From positions 3,455,001-3,519,000 of the forward strand of contig CM057480.1 of assembly GCA_030035585.1 (NCBI GenBank): 64,000 bases of DNA. Direction: 5' to 3'. Position numbers and translations under genes: made by a program. Source of the stretch: Dugong dugon. Taxonomy: Eukaryota; Chordata; Mammalia; Sirenia; Dugongidae. Below are positions 1 through 11,790 of the stretch, piece by piece. The notes beneath the pieces are model-generated. The model searched no databases. It had not been told where the DNA came from and saw only the letters and a list, made by a program, of their open reading frames with translations. Within the stretch, counting starts at the first letter, position 1; the number at the start of each line of letters is the position of its first letter.

Positions 1-1360
1 GAGAGAAGAAAGAGAAAATAGAAAGTGAAAAAGTGAATGTAATGTAATTTTAGTGGATAGGATCCTAAGTGTTAAAAAATCTAACCATCATTAAAGATTT
101 TCTTTCAACCTTAGGTTTATTTTTCATTTCTTAGCTGAATCTGATTCCATTTCAAACTATTTGAAAACAATTATTTGGAACTCTTCCTCAGAAAATACTA
201 CAATTTTCTTCAAATAAGATTTTTTTTTTATAGAGTTCTTCATGAAAATAATATGGGTTTGGCCCCAGAAATGGGAATATTCTGTCTATAAAAAGAAGGA
301 CACATCAATAGTAGTAAATAACTCAAATTCCTAAAGTGGACTTTTTACCAGTTCACCTAAATTTTGGTATCTAGCATAGCAAAGGGAACCAGGTATGTTA
401 ATCCGGCTATCAGTTCCTTCATATAGTAGAAAAAGCATAGACATAGGCATCAGACTGACTTAAATTATATCATGGCACCACCATTTACTGCCTGTTAAGC
501 CTTGGGAATGATAATAAAAGCTATCACTTTTGATAGCTTACCGTGTACTGTGTGCCAAGTATCATGCTACACGTATCATCGTACTCCAACCTCACAACAA
601 TCCTGTGAGGTAGATTCTATTGTTGTCCCCAATTTACAGACTATAAAAGTTATATGTATATATGTATATACATATATATGCATGTAGTAATGTAATAGCT
701 ATATAAATATTATATTCACCAAATAAATGTTAATGCTATATAAATTTTTATACTTTATAATTTCTGTAATACATTTAAAATTATATTACAAACTATGGAA
801 TATACAATTGTATAATATATTTAAATATAATACTATAATTAAAATATACTACATAGCTATAAAACATAACAAAAGTTGCACACAACTCTGTGTATCCTTT
901 TTACCTATGATGCACTTCGTTTTTCCATTCTATACTATGCTATTCAAAGCTCAGGTACCCTATGCTATATTATTCTATTCTATTCTATCCTATTCTAATA
1001 ATATCTATACATATATAAATGAACATATAATAAATATATACTTCAATATTATAACATATAGTCATGTTAGATAATTAAATACTTTACAGATTATGTACCA
1101 TATGTCAACTTGTACATAACATATATAACGGAAACAAACGTTCCACAGAACAATACGTATCCTTATGACTGCCTATGCACTGTGATATTTCTGTTTTATC
1201 TTATCCATGCTGTGGTATGTTAGACAAATTATTCCATCTATTCTTTAAAGATGCTAGTCTGGGGCCCTCTAAATTGATTTCATGACCCACTTGGGTCGTG
1301 ACCTGCAGTGTGATCTAAGGACTCCAGTCTAGGTCTGTCTTCTGTGACATCCATAATTAC
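1..1360. other. Part of STAC intron 7; AT-rich, no gene seen
   Basis: This lies downstream, in gene orientation, of the exon 7 donor. It is strongly AT-rich between about 640 and 1130, with a degenerate TTCTA pentamer run near 970-996. I looked on the minus strand for the next STAC exon, which should encode the start of the first SH3 domain, and did not find it. The open frames here are short and low in complexity. Confidence 0.7.
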
Positions 1361-1425
1361 CTGGTGGTTTATGTCCTTTGCTTGGTCTCTGAAATCGTCA
1401 GTGCCATTTTCAGGATACGTAAACA
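1361..1425 (-). CDS. STAC: STAC coding exon 7 (linker before the first SH3 domain)
   Basis: Read on the minus strand, these 65 nt complete a split Val codon (G from exon 6 plus TG) and then encode 21 residues beginning FTYPENGTDDF and ending INHQ. This matches the acidic linker that precedes the SH3 region in STAC. The acceptor is TTCAG immediately upstream. The donor is CAG followed by GTAATT, a weaker donor than the GTAAGG or GTGAGT used by most exons here. The entry phase (1) fits exon 6 exactly and the exon leaves in phase 0. It is too short to stand out as an open frame and was found by matching the expected protein continuation; a longer plus-strand open frame (1344-1850) overlaps it by chance. 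STAC is a cytoplasmic adaptor of the family that binds L-type calcium channels. The identity is firm because phase, borders and peptide all agree. Confidence 0.93.
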
Positions 1426-1529
1426 CTGAAGGAGACAAGAGAAACCAGGAGCTTCATGAATCCAGTCACCATGTTTGGGAAACATGCCTGAAAGATGTCG
1501 TTTTATTTATTCCATATACCATAGCTTTT

Positions 1530-1760
1530 ACCTTGACAGGCATTGCCTTTTCCTCATCCTTTGGGACCCAGCCTACAGGTCACCTTCTAGTGATGCTCCC
1601 CCTGCCTTACCGTGCGTACTCTGCCCCATCTTCTCTGTGCTCCCACCACCACGTTCATGCCTGCAGACTAGCACACATCCCTGTGCGCTGTTTGGCAATC
1701 ATGTGCTCAACACTTGGCCTCCTTTGGCACTGCTCTTCTCATGAGCAGAAACCATGTCAC
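1530..1760 (+). repeat. L2-like fragment
   Basis: A pyrimidine-rich stretch with phrasing typical of the 3' part of LINE-2 (cctttcctcat, ctgtgctccca, then gtgctcaacac). It is divergent, with no clear ends, and was called by eye only. Confidence 0.35.
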
Positions 1761-2889
1761 TCATCTTTGCTGAGCGTGCCGAATCAGTTGCTAATGGGGT
1801 GGTGGGTGAGGCACGACCCAATTCAATTGTATTGGAATTACCTTTCCTAAATGCCAGGTTCTCTTATCTATATTCAACATCTCAATTCTCATTTCTTAAT
1901 GACATTTATATTCTATTTTGCAGATTAAAGCTTTCGTTTTAAGCCTCAAAGTATTTCCTTGGTCTGTTATTGTCAATGGATTGGGGCTATTATTTGGAAT
2001 GAAAAATAATGCAGTGGTTTTCTTTCAGTTTGCTCTCGGAATGTATAATTCTCTTCTTTCTGCATTTACAACAGCCACTCGGTGCCCTTCACTAAAGAAC
2101 AAGTCTTCTCAAACTGGGCTAGGAGTTTTCACTGCCCACATACACAGCTGTGGTAGCTCACTGAAGAGGCTCTGCCTTAGCTAGCTTGATCAACCAGATC
2201 TATCACTGTGGCGAACAGCCGTATCATTCCTGCTGCACCTGTCTTCCTTAAAAATGTGGCAAATGTTTCTAAGCTTATATAGCAGAGTTGTGGTGTCTAT
2301 ATTAACTAACATTTTAAAGCAACACATTGTCACTTCATTCTGCCCCTTCTTTTCCCTTCAGATTATCAAGAAAATATCAGTAGAGGAAGGGAAACGTGCC
2401 ATGGAAAGTTCTAGAATCTGTTTCAGTTAATGTAGTCACAATCTCCACTGCCCTTAGAATAGACTCATTATCTCCATGATTCAGAAAACATGCTTCAGAA
2501 CAAAAGCCCCTGTAAAAGTACCAACGCTTATGAAATATCTACACTCTGCAGTTTATAGTTCAGGGCATACGGATGCAATTCCATTATCCTTGGGAAGCCA
2601 CCTTGCAGCCATTGAAGGAGCTCTGGTTTGTGGGTAGGTGGAAAATGAAGGTTCCATCATGGGCCTTGTCTGCCTCAGTCTCTGGCCTCTGAACTTGGTG
2701 TTTACCATTTTAAAAAGAGTAGAGACCAGCAGCACTTTTCCCTGGTATTATGTGATTATCTGAAATTGTTTAAATACTCAGTTCTATAAATATAAAACTG
2801 GGTACCCCTAAAAGAATATTGAATATTTGAATGGAAGCAGGTAAAGAGAATCTTCATAGAAAATTCTTGTTTAGGGTAAAAATGTCAAT

Positions 2890-4330
2890 TAGACACATGT
2901 TGGACTTTCTAATTCATCTATGTCTCTCACACAGTCCGTAGCTTTGTCTCCCTGCCTAAACTCCCTGGTACTAATTCTGTCTTCAGCTATGTCTAGTATG
3001 TGGTTAAACCCATCAATCAAATTTTTATTATTTTTTGAATTTCTAGAAATTCTATTTGGTTCTTCTTGAAATTTGCCTGTTCAGTTTTGATATTCTATTG
3101 TTCCTTTGTCACATTTTCTAGTCTATTTTAAATATCTTTAAGCATATGTAATTATGGTGCTGTTGTCGTTAGGGGTCATCGAGTTGATTGTGACTCATAG
3201 AGACTGCATGTGACAGAGTAGAACTGCCCCATAGGGTCTTCTAGACTGTAATCTTTATGGGATCAGATCACCAGGTCTTTCTCCTGCAGAGCCACTGGGT
3301 GAGTTTGAACCACCAACCTTTTGGTTAGTAGCCAAGCACTTCACCCTTGCACCACCAGGGCTCATTATAATAATAGTTATCTATTTCTTTATTTGATAAT
3401 TCCAATATATACATCCTCTGAGATGCTGATCATAAAATCGTTGTTTCTGTTAACTCACTCATGGTGGCTCATTTTCTGGTGTGTTTGTTAATTTTAATTG
3501 TTAGCTTATGTTTTCTGAAAGTTTATTTGTGGGACATTTTTGAGATTTGGGTTTAAATTCTGTTCCTCCAGAGAAGGTCTGCATTGCTTCTGCCTGGTGA
3601 TTTTATCACCTCTGGTTCACTTTAAACTAAATTTTCAGATCGTTTTACTTTATTCATACAAGGAGTATGAATTCAAGCCCTAAACCCAAGTAGTAAGATT
3701 CTCCTTCCTCCCTTCCTGCTTTTCTTCTTTCCTTCCTTCGGTTTCCCCTTGTCTCTGTCTCTCTCTCTTTTCCCCTCCCAGCTCTTTTCTTCTCCACCTG
3801 AGTCAAGGCCAATACAGGCATTTTACTTCATCAGATTCCTCTGTAGGGCATTTCTCATCTACTTCCCACGGAGGATGCCTCTTGGGATATCATCAGTTTT
3901 CCAAAGGGCCTCTCATCTAACCTACTACCCTGCTTACACCTCAGGATTTGTTCTCTGTTGTCCATGCACGGGGTCTGTGATCACCTGAGTTGAGCCCCCA
4001 GGGATGTAGCCCTCACCTGTTTAGTTCTCTGGATTCACACTTTATTGTCATTTCTAACTTCTGAGCAGTTGTGTTCCTTTGCTGTCAGTTCATGATTTAT
4101 TTTTAATTCTTTTTTCCTAGCAGTGTTAGGAGTGCTAAACTGGGGGAAAATTTCTCTGACTATCCAGCCCTCCACAGTGCTGCAAAGGGAACCTTCGGTG
4201 CTTTTAAAAGACCTTTGTGTGACATGGATACTAAGCGTGTGTTGCAGAAACACACTATACATATTTGCATCTGTAATTTGGGACTTGTCCACTGGAGGGG
4301 GACAAGAACCAGGGGCATCTGCCAACAGCT
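2890..4330 (-). mobile_element. Old L1 (L1M-type) 3' region, antisense, split by an AfroSINE
   Basis: Stretches such as 'attctatttggttcttcttga' near 3052 and 'ataattccaatatatacatc' near 3397 match the antisense 3' region of ancient mammalian L1M elements. The AfroSINE at 3160-3363 interrupts it. The right part, beyond about 3700, is less certain. No coding capacity remains. Confidence 0.55.
3160..3363 (-). mobile_element. AfroSINE, long form, antisense
   Basis: It carries the antisense 3' half (gactcatagagactg, agagtagaactgcccc), the long-form middle segment (gactgtaatctttatgg) and the tRNA-like head ending caccagggctc. It sits inside an old antisense L1. Confidence 0.9.
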
Positions 4331-4356
4331 AATTGTGCCATTAAAATAGCTGCTGC

Positions 4357-4379
4357 TTTTTTTTTTTTTTTTTTTTTTT
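4357..4379. repeat. Poly-T tract (23 T)
   Basis: An uninterrupted homopolymer on the plus strand. It could be the poly-A tail of an antisense retroinsert running to the right, but I could not name the sequence beyond it. Confidence 0.8.
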
Positions 4380-4879
4380 GGTGACAACTTGAAAATTTGG
4401 GATACAGAACTTGTGCATGTTAAAGGTGAGGCTAAATTCTCCAAACCTGAGCTTTTCTTTCAGGACAAAAAGACCGGTGCAAACTGAGATAATATTGAGT
4501 TTTGTAATATCCTCAGGTGGACGGGATAAACCCAGTCCTTTTTTGAAGACTGTTTCTAGGAATTTGTATTGCATATGTTCTGTGCCCTTTGCTTCTCTTC
4601 CAAGAAGATGATGGTCATATAGAGGTATACCGAGATGCAATTACTGAAGGCAGCCAGTAACATCGGCATTTGGCGTTTCAAGCTGAAATAAGCAGCCCTC
4701 AGATTTTATTACTCCCTTTGCTTGTCACTTTGCTATGAGAGAAGTTCCTAGCAGTTGAGCCAAAGGTGAAGACAACAACTTTCCCACGTTTATTTACAGT
4801 GCATCCCCAAATAGTGCTGAAAACAACAACCAGAAGCAGACCTTCCCAAGGGGGCTAGTAAGCAGACACTGCACTCTTA

Positions 4880-5275
4880 ACAGTGACGGACTTAGTAAGA
4901 ACTTCACCCTCTTCTGAGATGGCTTTCCACCACCCGTCTGTCAGTCTGTCATACCGTGGTGGCTTGCATGTTGCTGTGATGCTGGAAGCTATGCCACCAG
5001 TATTTCAAATGCTGGCAGAGTCACCCATGGTGGGTACAGTTCAGAGTTTCCAGACTAAGACTAGGAAGAAAGGCCTGGCCATCTGCTTCTGACAATTAGC
5101 CAGTGAAAACCCTACAGATCACAACAGAATATTGTCCAATATAGTGCTGAAAGATGAACTCAAACATACCGATGATGGCAAAAAAGGCAGAGGATCGGGC
5201 AATGTTTTGTTCCGTTATACATAAGGTCGCCCTGCATTGGAGCCGACTCGACAGCAACAAGCAGCAACAGCAAGA
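4880..5275 (+). mobile_element. Internally deleted RTE element (5' head joined to 3' tail)
   Basis: The left part (gtctgtcagtctgtcataccg through ccagtgaaaaccctac) is the head seen again, in antisense, at about 13920-14104. The right part (gcaatgttttgttccg through gactcgacagcaacaa) is the RTE/AfroSINE 3' tail. The ORF2 body that should lie between them is almost entirely absent, which makes this a non-autonomous deletion derivative. Confidence 0.75.
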
Positions 5276-5934
5276 AGATGGCTTTGGAAATGTTCTTCAA
5301 GGACTTTGAAAGACTCTGCCTGGCTGGCAGAAATGATACCTGTAAGCACTGCATATTGTTTTAGGGCACAAACATGTAAAGCTGAACCAATTGTGGCCGG
5401 AATCCAGAGCATGGCTTCCGAGCAGGCAGCACCTCCCTCCACGGCTGGGAGAAGAGCAGGGCAACTCGGACCACAGGAGCAGGGCATTTTCTTTAGGTTG
5501 TTTCTCAAACCGCATGGACCGGGGCTTGAAACCAATCAAAGGAAAACGTTTGGAAGCAAACTGCTGCATAATTAATCCCCTTAGCTTCTAAGGGGGCATC
5601 ATCAGAAAGCTATTGCAGATCAAAGGAATTGTGACTAGATCGCCAAAGCTTTTTAGAGGCTTACTGCTCGCTAAGTCCTTTCAACAGATCCCACTGAATG
5701 AGGCTGCGAAGAGGCTTCTACACTTCTTGCGGTTTTACCATAAAACACACAGCGAATAGTCCACTCTGCATCTCGGAGGACATTCCCCTGTGCCTCAGTT
5801 TCTGTATCTGTATGGTCTGTAGTGTGTGCACGTGGGTGTGCATGTATGTGTGTGAGAGGGAAGCGTGTTGGACTACGTGGTCTCTAATCCTACTTTTCAA
5901 ACTTCAGTGAACATATGCATTATAGGATATGTGT

Positions 5935-6045
5935 ATTATGCAGATTCTGATTCTGCAGGTTGGGAGCAGGCTGGGATTCTGCATTGTTAGGAGGCTCGCA
6001 GGTGACGCCTAGGCTGCTGGTCCATGGGCCACGCTTGGAGCGGTG
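5935..6045 (+). mobile_element. MER5A-like hAT fragment
   Basis: It contains 'cagattctgattctgcaggt', 'gggattctgcattgttagga' and 'ctgctggtccatgggccac', the typical order of the MER5A non-autonomous hAT-Charlie element. It is truncated and diverged. Confidence 0.65.
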
Positions 6046-6226
6046 AGGCTGTAGGCTGAATCTCTGACTCTTGATGACCTTATGATGACTTTTACTAATA
6101 CAGCCATGTTCCATATTGATGGGTCCTGAATATGGCTCTTAGCAATGTCAAATCCTATTAGGACCGCCTTGTAGAGAGACGAAATTCCCAGGTCAAAAAG
6201 AGGCCATCACTGCTAAGTGAACGGGT

Positions 6227-6259
6227 GCCCCACAGCATTAAGCGCCCCACAGCATTAAG
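6227..6259 (+). repeat. Short tandem duplication (16-bp unit, two copies)
   Basis: The unit gccccacagcattaag occurs at 6227-6242 and again at 6244-6259, separated by one base. It is exact and local, with no sign of being part of a larger array. Confidence 0.9.
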
Positions 6260-6344
6260 TGAGAGCCGGAATCAGCGTGCAGTGAGGACAATGTTGCTCT
6301 AACATGGATGTCTTTCCAGCAGCACAAACCGTGCTACCAGAGTC

Positions 6345-6605
6345 TGAGATCAGCCTCTCTGTTCTCATCCTTTTCCTCACAGAACGCAAGCTCCAGGCCC
6401 ATCACACTATTTGCCCTTCTTCTTTACAAATGCCATACATGTTTCTGAGTCCACTGCCTTCTCCCCTCACGCTGTTTCTGATGCTGGAATGTTCAGCTCC
6501 TCCCCGCCCCCGTCCATATCTGCCTGCATAAACTCACTCGTGTGTTAAGGCCAAGTTCAGATAGCATCTCCCTCAAGAAACCAGGGTAATCCCCATGGCA
6601 AGATG
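6345..6605 (+). mobile_element. L2-like 3' fragment
   Basis: Wording such as 'cacgctgtttctgatgctgg' followed by 'aaggccaagttcagatagca' and 'atctccctcaagaaaccagg' follows the LINE-2 3' end consensus order. It is highly diverged. Confidence 0.5.
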
Positions 6606-7570
6606 TAAGCCTTCCGTTCTGTGGTTAAACAGCACCACAGACTTTGGCCTTGAGTTAAAACTGTCTTCAAACATCTCCTCCCCTTTCCGTGCAACCCCTT
6701 TCCTCTGCTGGAGATGAAGCCGGAAATCACCAATGGATGGATGAGCTTTACATCTATTATTTGAAGATCACAAGGAGCCTATGGATTCGGTGTTATTCTT
6801 ATCTTCACCCTGGAGATGAGGCATCTGAGGCAGAGAGAGACTAGGTCACTGTTCAAGGGCACAGGATCTGGCAGTCGGCCTCCAGAGCAAGGATGGACCA
6901 AAGACCTCATGGGTTCCAGTGGGGTTAGCGAGGTGGAGGCCATCAGTGATGCTGGTGAGAAGGGCATCAGGGGAGCACGAAGGCAGAAGCCAGACTCAGG
7001 GGCCAGAAACTGACCAGCGTTGAAGAATTAAAACAGTGAATCTGTCTTATATCCCATTCTCTGGTGTGGTAGGTCCTCAGACACTGAAGAACTCTGGGGT
7101 TGCTGACCAATTCATTCAGTTGCTGGCTCTGCAAAGCTGGGCCGACTTGGGCTGGGACGGCCCTGCTATGTGACTGTCCGGCCGTGAGGCTCTGCCTGAC
7201 AGCCGACACTCTCTCACTTGTCTCCCTAATGGCACTGCTTGCTAAGTGCTCAACGAATGTTTGCATTGATCCAAAAGCACAGTTGTCCCCACACGGTGCC
7301 GAAGAATCCTTACCCTAGCAGTGAGCTTTAACTGATGGGTACGGGCTTGGCAAGGGGGTCCACACTGAACACGGACATTTATTTAGGAAGCAGAGTCATA
7401 GGGGGAGGCTAAGAACATGCTGCCTTGTGCTGCCTTGTGGGAATCACACGGCCACAGTCCTCACTAGAGAACAGGCAAAAATGAATTCCTGGAGTGAAGG
7501 AAGCCGAAGTGATAACTTTGTAAGACAGCCTGACCAAAAAAAAAAAAAAAAAAAACCACCAAAACTCTAC

Positions 7571-7770
7571 AAAAACCAAATCAGTTGCTGTCGAGCCAAT
7601 TCTGACGCATGTGACCCCATGTGTGTCAGAGTAGAACTGCACTCCATAGGGTTTTCATGGCTGTGACCTTTTGGAAGCAGATCATCAGGCCTTTCTTCTG
7701 AGGTACCTCTGGGTAGGTTGGAACTGCCAATCTTCTGTTAAGCCCCCAAGTGCTTAACCATTTAGGCTAC
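7571..7770 (-). mobile_element. AfroSINE, third form, antisense
   Basis: The tail half is antisense (gttgctgtcgagccaattctgacg) and the middle is the variant type (gtgaccttttggaagcagatc, ggcctttcttctgaggtacc). It abuts the next SINE head-to-tail. A poly-A run (about 7537-7555) lies just to its left. Confidence 0.88.
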
Positions 7771-7924
7771 CAAAACCCTTGCTGTTGAGTCGATTCCGAC
7801 TCATAGCGACCCTATAGGACAGAGTAGAACTGCCCCATGGAGTTTCCAAGGAGCACCTGGTGGATTCGAACTACCGACCTTTTGGTTAGCAGCCATAGCA
7901 CTTAACCACTGCGCCACCAGGGTA
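7771..7924 (-). mobile_element. AfroSINE, short form, antisense
   Basis: A nearly complete short copy: 'gagtcgattccgactcatag', 'ggacagagtagaactgcccc', then the tRNA-like head ending 'gcgccaccagggtaccc'. It lies directly against the preceding antisense copy, so two insertions are stacked. Confidence 0.92.
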
Positions 7925-8210
7925 CCCAGGAACTCCATAATAAAGCAGCTACAGGGTATTTAGTGTAGAACTTCTGCTTCCTTCCAATCTGGAAGAGGCA
8001 AGGGCAGCTAGTCAAGTGGAAGATCTCTCCACGGCAGCACTTCTCCGTGCTTCGGCTCGCAGGGATCAAAGCTGGGAGGGATGCCTTCTGCCAAGAGAAG
8101 ACATTCAGCCCGCACAAACAGCCCAAGTCAGGTCCTGCAGCCTTACCAGATTATGAGTGACCTGAAGACAGGTTTTGTGACCTACTTATTTTGGCTGGGG
8201 ATACCAAAAT

Positions 8211-8289
8211 CCCAACCAAACCTGTGGCTGCTGAGTCGATTCCAACTCATAGCGACCCTATAGGACAGAGTAGAACTGCCCATAGGGTT
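8211..8289 (-). mobile_element. AfroSINE, truncated, antisense
   Basis: Only the 3' tail half remains (gctgagtcgattccaactca through cccatagggtt). The tRNA-like head is missing, consistent with 5' truncation at insertion. Confidence 0.88.
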
Positions 8290-8518
8290 AGTGCATGTTT
8301 AATAAATATTCTTTGGATACATGAGTGAAGATTAAGTAGTTGTTGATGTCAAAAAGGCTCTGCAAGAATGCAGTCCTTCAGGGCTTGGTTATAATGTTTC
8401 TTTAGGCCCTGGTTTAAGAGGTGGTTCTTTGTAAATGTTAGCAAGCAAAAATTATGTAGTTGGCGTTTAATAAATATTTGATAAGTTATATTAACAAGGG
8501 CTTCAAATTATTGTGAGG

Positions 8519-8607
8519 TTGTCCTTGTTGCTTGCCACCAAGTTGGCTCTGACTCATGGCGACCTCATGTATAACAGAACGAAACATTGCCCGGTCCTGT
8601 TGTAAGG
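8519..8607 (-). mobile_element. RTE/SINE tail fragment, antisense
   Basis: 'ttggctctgactcatggcga' followed by 'acattgcccggtcctgttgt' is the RTE-type 3' end, not the AfroSINE body, and is truncated soon afterwards. Confidence 0.75.
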
Positions 8608-8785
8608 TTACATAATAATAATCAAGAATGTTTGGCTGGATTGTGCATGTCAGCTTTTGAGTCTTAGTGATCTCTGCAGGGGAAGGAGCCTGGTGTGAGG
8701 GCCACACTCCCTAATTGGCATCACCCCTGCCTGTTTGCACTTCACCTCTGGTGTAGCACGAATTAGTGCCTCTGTGGTACAGTTT

Positions 8786-8952
8786 GGAGCCCCGGTAGCA
8801 CAGTGGTTAAGAGCTCGGCTGCTAACCAAAAGGGTGGCAGTTCAAATCCATCAGCCACTACTTGGAAACCCTATGGGGCAGTTTTACTCTGTTCTATAGG
8901 GTTGCTATGAGTTGGAATCGACTTGATGGCATTGGGTTTGTTTGTTTTTTTT
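8786..8952 (+). mobile_element. AfroSINE, short form, sense
   Basis: A full-length copy: head 'ggagccccggtagcacagtgg' with an A-box-like start, a B-box-like 'ggcagttcaaatcc', and tail 'gagttggaatcgacttgatgg' ending in a T-rich run. Confidence 0.93.
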
Positions 8953-9246
8953 CAGTGGTACGGTTTGCTAATCTAACCTAGGTCAGTGGAGGAAATGGTG
9001 TGATAACAATAAGTTCTGGAAGTGACTCCTACGCCCCAGTAGAGATAAGTCGATAAGGTTTGAGAAACCAAGAGACAGGCTGAGAATATTCTGTTCAAAC
9101 CACTGAAACTGACTACAGACTGGGGCCAGTTCCCCTCCAGAGCGCTGAACACTGGCCCGGCTTGAATTCCAGAGTGAGGACCCTGATGGTTAATGGGGTT
9201 CACACCTGTGCTGGGACAGTGCCTGACTCCCCGCTCCCTCACTCAC

Positions 9247-9325
9247 CACTGTTGCTGCGTTTCCTTAGGTCGTACCCGCCTCCTGGTCCGTCAGCTTCTT
9301 CAGGAACTTCCACGAGATCTGACGT
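9247..9325 (-). CDS. STAC: STAC coding exon 6
   Basis: Read on the minus strand, these 79 nt encode 26 residues, TSDLVEVPEEADGPGGGYDL then RKRSNS, plus the first base of a split Val codon finished by exon 7. The peptide is the acidic, glycine-rich linker between the C1 and SH3 regions of STAC. The acceptor is TTTTCTCTCAG and the donor is AGTG followed by GTGAGTGAGG, a strong consensus. The exon enters in phase 0, which fits exon 5, and leaves in phase 1. The RKRSNS end is a basic patch with serines that could be a kinase site, which is inference only. The nearest AfroSINE (8786-8952) ends about 300 bp downstream of the donor. Confidence 0.95.
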
Positions 9326-9920
9326 CTGAGAGAAAAGAGAAAACAACATAGAATGAGCACGATTCTATCAGCGGGCCAGGAGGGCAGAGATTTTTGATGT
9401 CAGTAGAAGAGCTAAGGTGGAATTTGCAATGACCCCGTCTTAAGAATTCAGTTGTTGCTGTCTTTTCTGCTTGGCTAATTTCAGAGAGGCTGTTTGTTCC
9501 CTTGTGGGCACTGTGCCTCCCTTCGAGCATCTGTGACAGGCACAGGCCTTGGCACAGGATGGGTGCTTAACGAGCGTTGACTGGATACCTAGATGCTCAG
9601 GCCCCGTGTAGGCCGCTTACCAGGGGTGGGCAACAGAGAGAAGTCAGAATTACTGCTCACGTCCTGTCACTTAAAATTCTCAGTAAAACTAGAGCTCTTT
9701 CTACAGATGATTCAAAAAAAAATTAATACTAGAGAATGAGATGCATAATTAAGGGATGGATTACCTAGATAAAAATTAAATGCTGTTTTAATTGCTGCCA
9801 GAATCAATTTAAAAAAAAATACTCATTCTTCTTCTTTACAAGTCATAATCTTTCCTCCACTTAGGTTACAGAATTAGCAATAATGATAATAATAGTAACA
9901 ACAACAATAATAATAACAAT

Positions 9921-10120
9921 AAAACAAAACCAGTTGCCGTGGAGTCTACTCCTACTCATGGCGGCCCCACGTGTGTCAGAGTAGAACTGCACGCCATGGG
10001 GTTTTCAATGGCTGACTTTTTCCAGCCAGGCCTTTCTTCTCAGGGGCCTTATGGGTGGATTCAAACCTCCGGCCTTTTGGTTAACAGCTGAGCACGTTAA
10101 CTCTTTGTACCACCCAGGAC
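9921..10120 (-). mobile_element. AfroSINE, third form, antisense
   Basis: It carries 'gttgccgtggagtctactcc', 'cgtgtgtcagagtagaactg', then 'caggcctttcttctcagggg' and a head ending 'accacccagga'. An AAC/AAT-rich run lies at its tail side. Confidence 0.88.
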
Positions 10121-10145
10121 TAACCGCACTTTAAATAGCTAATAA

Positions 10146-10309
10146 ACCAAACCAAAATAACCTGTTGCCGTTTTGTCAATTCTGACTCATAGTGACCCTA
10201 CAGGACAGAGTAGAACTGCCCATAGGGTTTCCAAGGAGTGGCTGGTGGATTCGAACTGCTGACCTTTGTGGTTAACAGCCCAGCTCTTAACTACTGCACC
10301 ACCAGGGCT
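10146..10309 (-). mobile_element. AfroSINE, short form, antisense
   Basis: A full-length antisense copy from 'aaccaaaccaaaataacctg' through 'ggacagagtagaactgccca' to 'caccagggct'. It lies about 25 bp from the previous copy in the same orientation. Confidence 0.92.
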
Positions 10310-11621
10310 ATGTAATCGTATGGTGTATTTTTTCATATAGGAATCTGAAGCCCAGGGGGAGTCAATAGCTCTCTTGGAGGACCCGCAGCTCAGAAATGGT
10401 GGAGCTGGGGCTGTGAACCCCAGGGATTGGTTCTCCAGTCTGTGCTCTTAAGCACTGCGCTTCATCCAATGGTGCTGGAGCAGATCACATTGGCTAGCGA
10501 GAGCTTCCAGTGTTATCTCACGTAGGTAGCTTGAAATTGGCCGTGGTAGGAATATTTACACCAGGGCAATTGGCACATGCTACAAACCAGGGTCCTGCCC
10601 CAGCAGGTGGTTAAGCATTTATCAGCACACCACTGATGGCCTTTTTCAAAGGGTGAGCTGCTACAGCCTCTTCAAAAGGGCAACTAGGCGGTCTCAGAGA
10701 AGAGTCAAGTTTTAAAAAAAAGCTGTATCATATCAGAGAGGAACAAATCTGCCTCCCTGGCTCTCTGCTAGTCAGCTCTAGAGCACTTTGGCACCACCCT
10801 CCAGAGACTGATTCTTGTTACAATTTAGCTTTAAGATTTTTTTTTTCAGCCCTTCTTGCTTTCATAACACACCAGAAAGAAGAAGAAAAAATGGCACAGG
10901 GCATCTAAGTCACTCACTCATTCCCTGCTCCTTTGAAGCTCACGATGTCTGCACAAAAGTTACTTGGCAGAGAACTTCATTTATATTAATCTTATGGAAC
11001 TGAAGATTACTTATAAACTAGCCAACAGACTCCTTGAAAGTTTTTGAATTTTGTTTCTCCTGGCCTTCTCAGAGCCATCCAGCCAGAACATCAAATATTC
11101 CAGAACCTTTGAAAAGCACATTAAAGACAACAACGATTTAGAAGCAGCCAGCAGCAGCTTCCCAACATCAGCAGAGTGTCTCTACAGCCCTGGAAGAAAT
11201 GAGCCTGTGGGACAAAGCTTTGATATGTGGGGTAATGTTAGCTATAGGACATAACAATACTAGAAGAATGGCAAGATGCTGAAGTTCATTACCAACTGAC
11301 CCTGCAGGAAGGAAACAGAATCATTTTAAAGCCCTAATCAATTGTGTTTGCTTTCTTCTATGAGGCAAGCTGTGCCCTGGAGAGACAGTGAAGAGATAGA
11401 TATTTAAGTACATTTTGATTTGTCTTTGTCTCTTGCAGTCACAGAACAATGCCTTCACAGACCAAAACTCCAATAAGTATTCTCTGATGTAACCGGTGCC
11501 AGAATAACTGGACTGTGATGAATGGACACCTGGTTGATGTTCAGAAGACCATGGTTTTTGCCCCTAAAGCTCTAAATAAAGCTATTTAAGAAACAAAAGT
11601 GAACTGTCTCTCTGCTGGTCT

Positions 11622-11790
11622 TGCTGCTGCTTGTGGTGGTTAGATGCCGTGGAGGTGGTCCCTGGTTCATGGTGACCCCATGCACAATGAATGAAACACT
11701 GCCTGGTCCTGAGCAATCTCCATGATTGGTTGCAGATTGAACTATAGTGCTCCACAGGGTTTTCACTGGCTGGTTGCTTAGCATCCATAA
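11622..11790 (-). mobile_element. RTE/SINE-tail-derived fragment, antisense
   Basis: 'ccgtggaggtggtccctggt', 'aaacactgcctggtcctgag' and 'gctccacagggttttcactg' combine the RTE 3' tail with the middle of a SINE-like body. It is strongly diverged and the exact family is unclear. Confidence 0.6.

Larger units (their letters stand above)
1426..9246 (-). other. STAC: STAC intron 6
   Basis: This 7,821-bp intron separates exons 6 and 7. It holds an old antisense L1, an internally deleted RTE element, probable L2 and MER5 fragments, and several AfroSINEs, listed separately. Stretches 2200-2880, 4380-4870, 5280-5930, 6050-6340 and 6610-7560 hold no gene or repeat that I can name with confidence. Confidence 0.85.

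Noticed and set aside
1344-1850. 168-codon plus-strand open frame over STAC exon 7
   Set aside because: It runs antisense across a confirmed exon and then through an L2-like fragment. It shows no domain, and the exon explains the conserved part.
8786-8952. tRNA gene suggested by A- and B-box-like sequence in SINE heads
   Set aside because: The head is tRNA-derived but fused to the SINE body and repeated throughout the window; no intact cloverleaf was seen in any copy.
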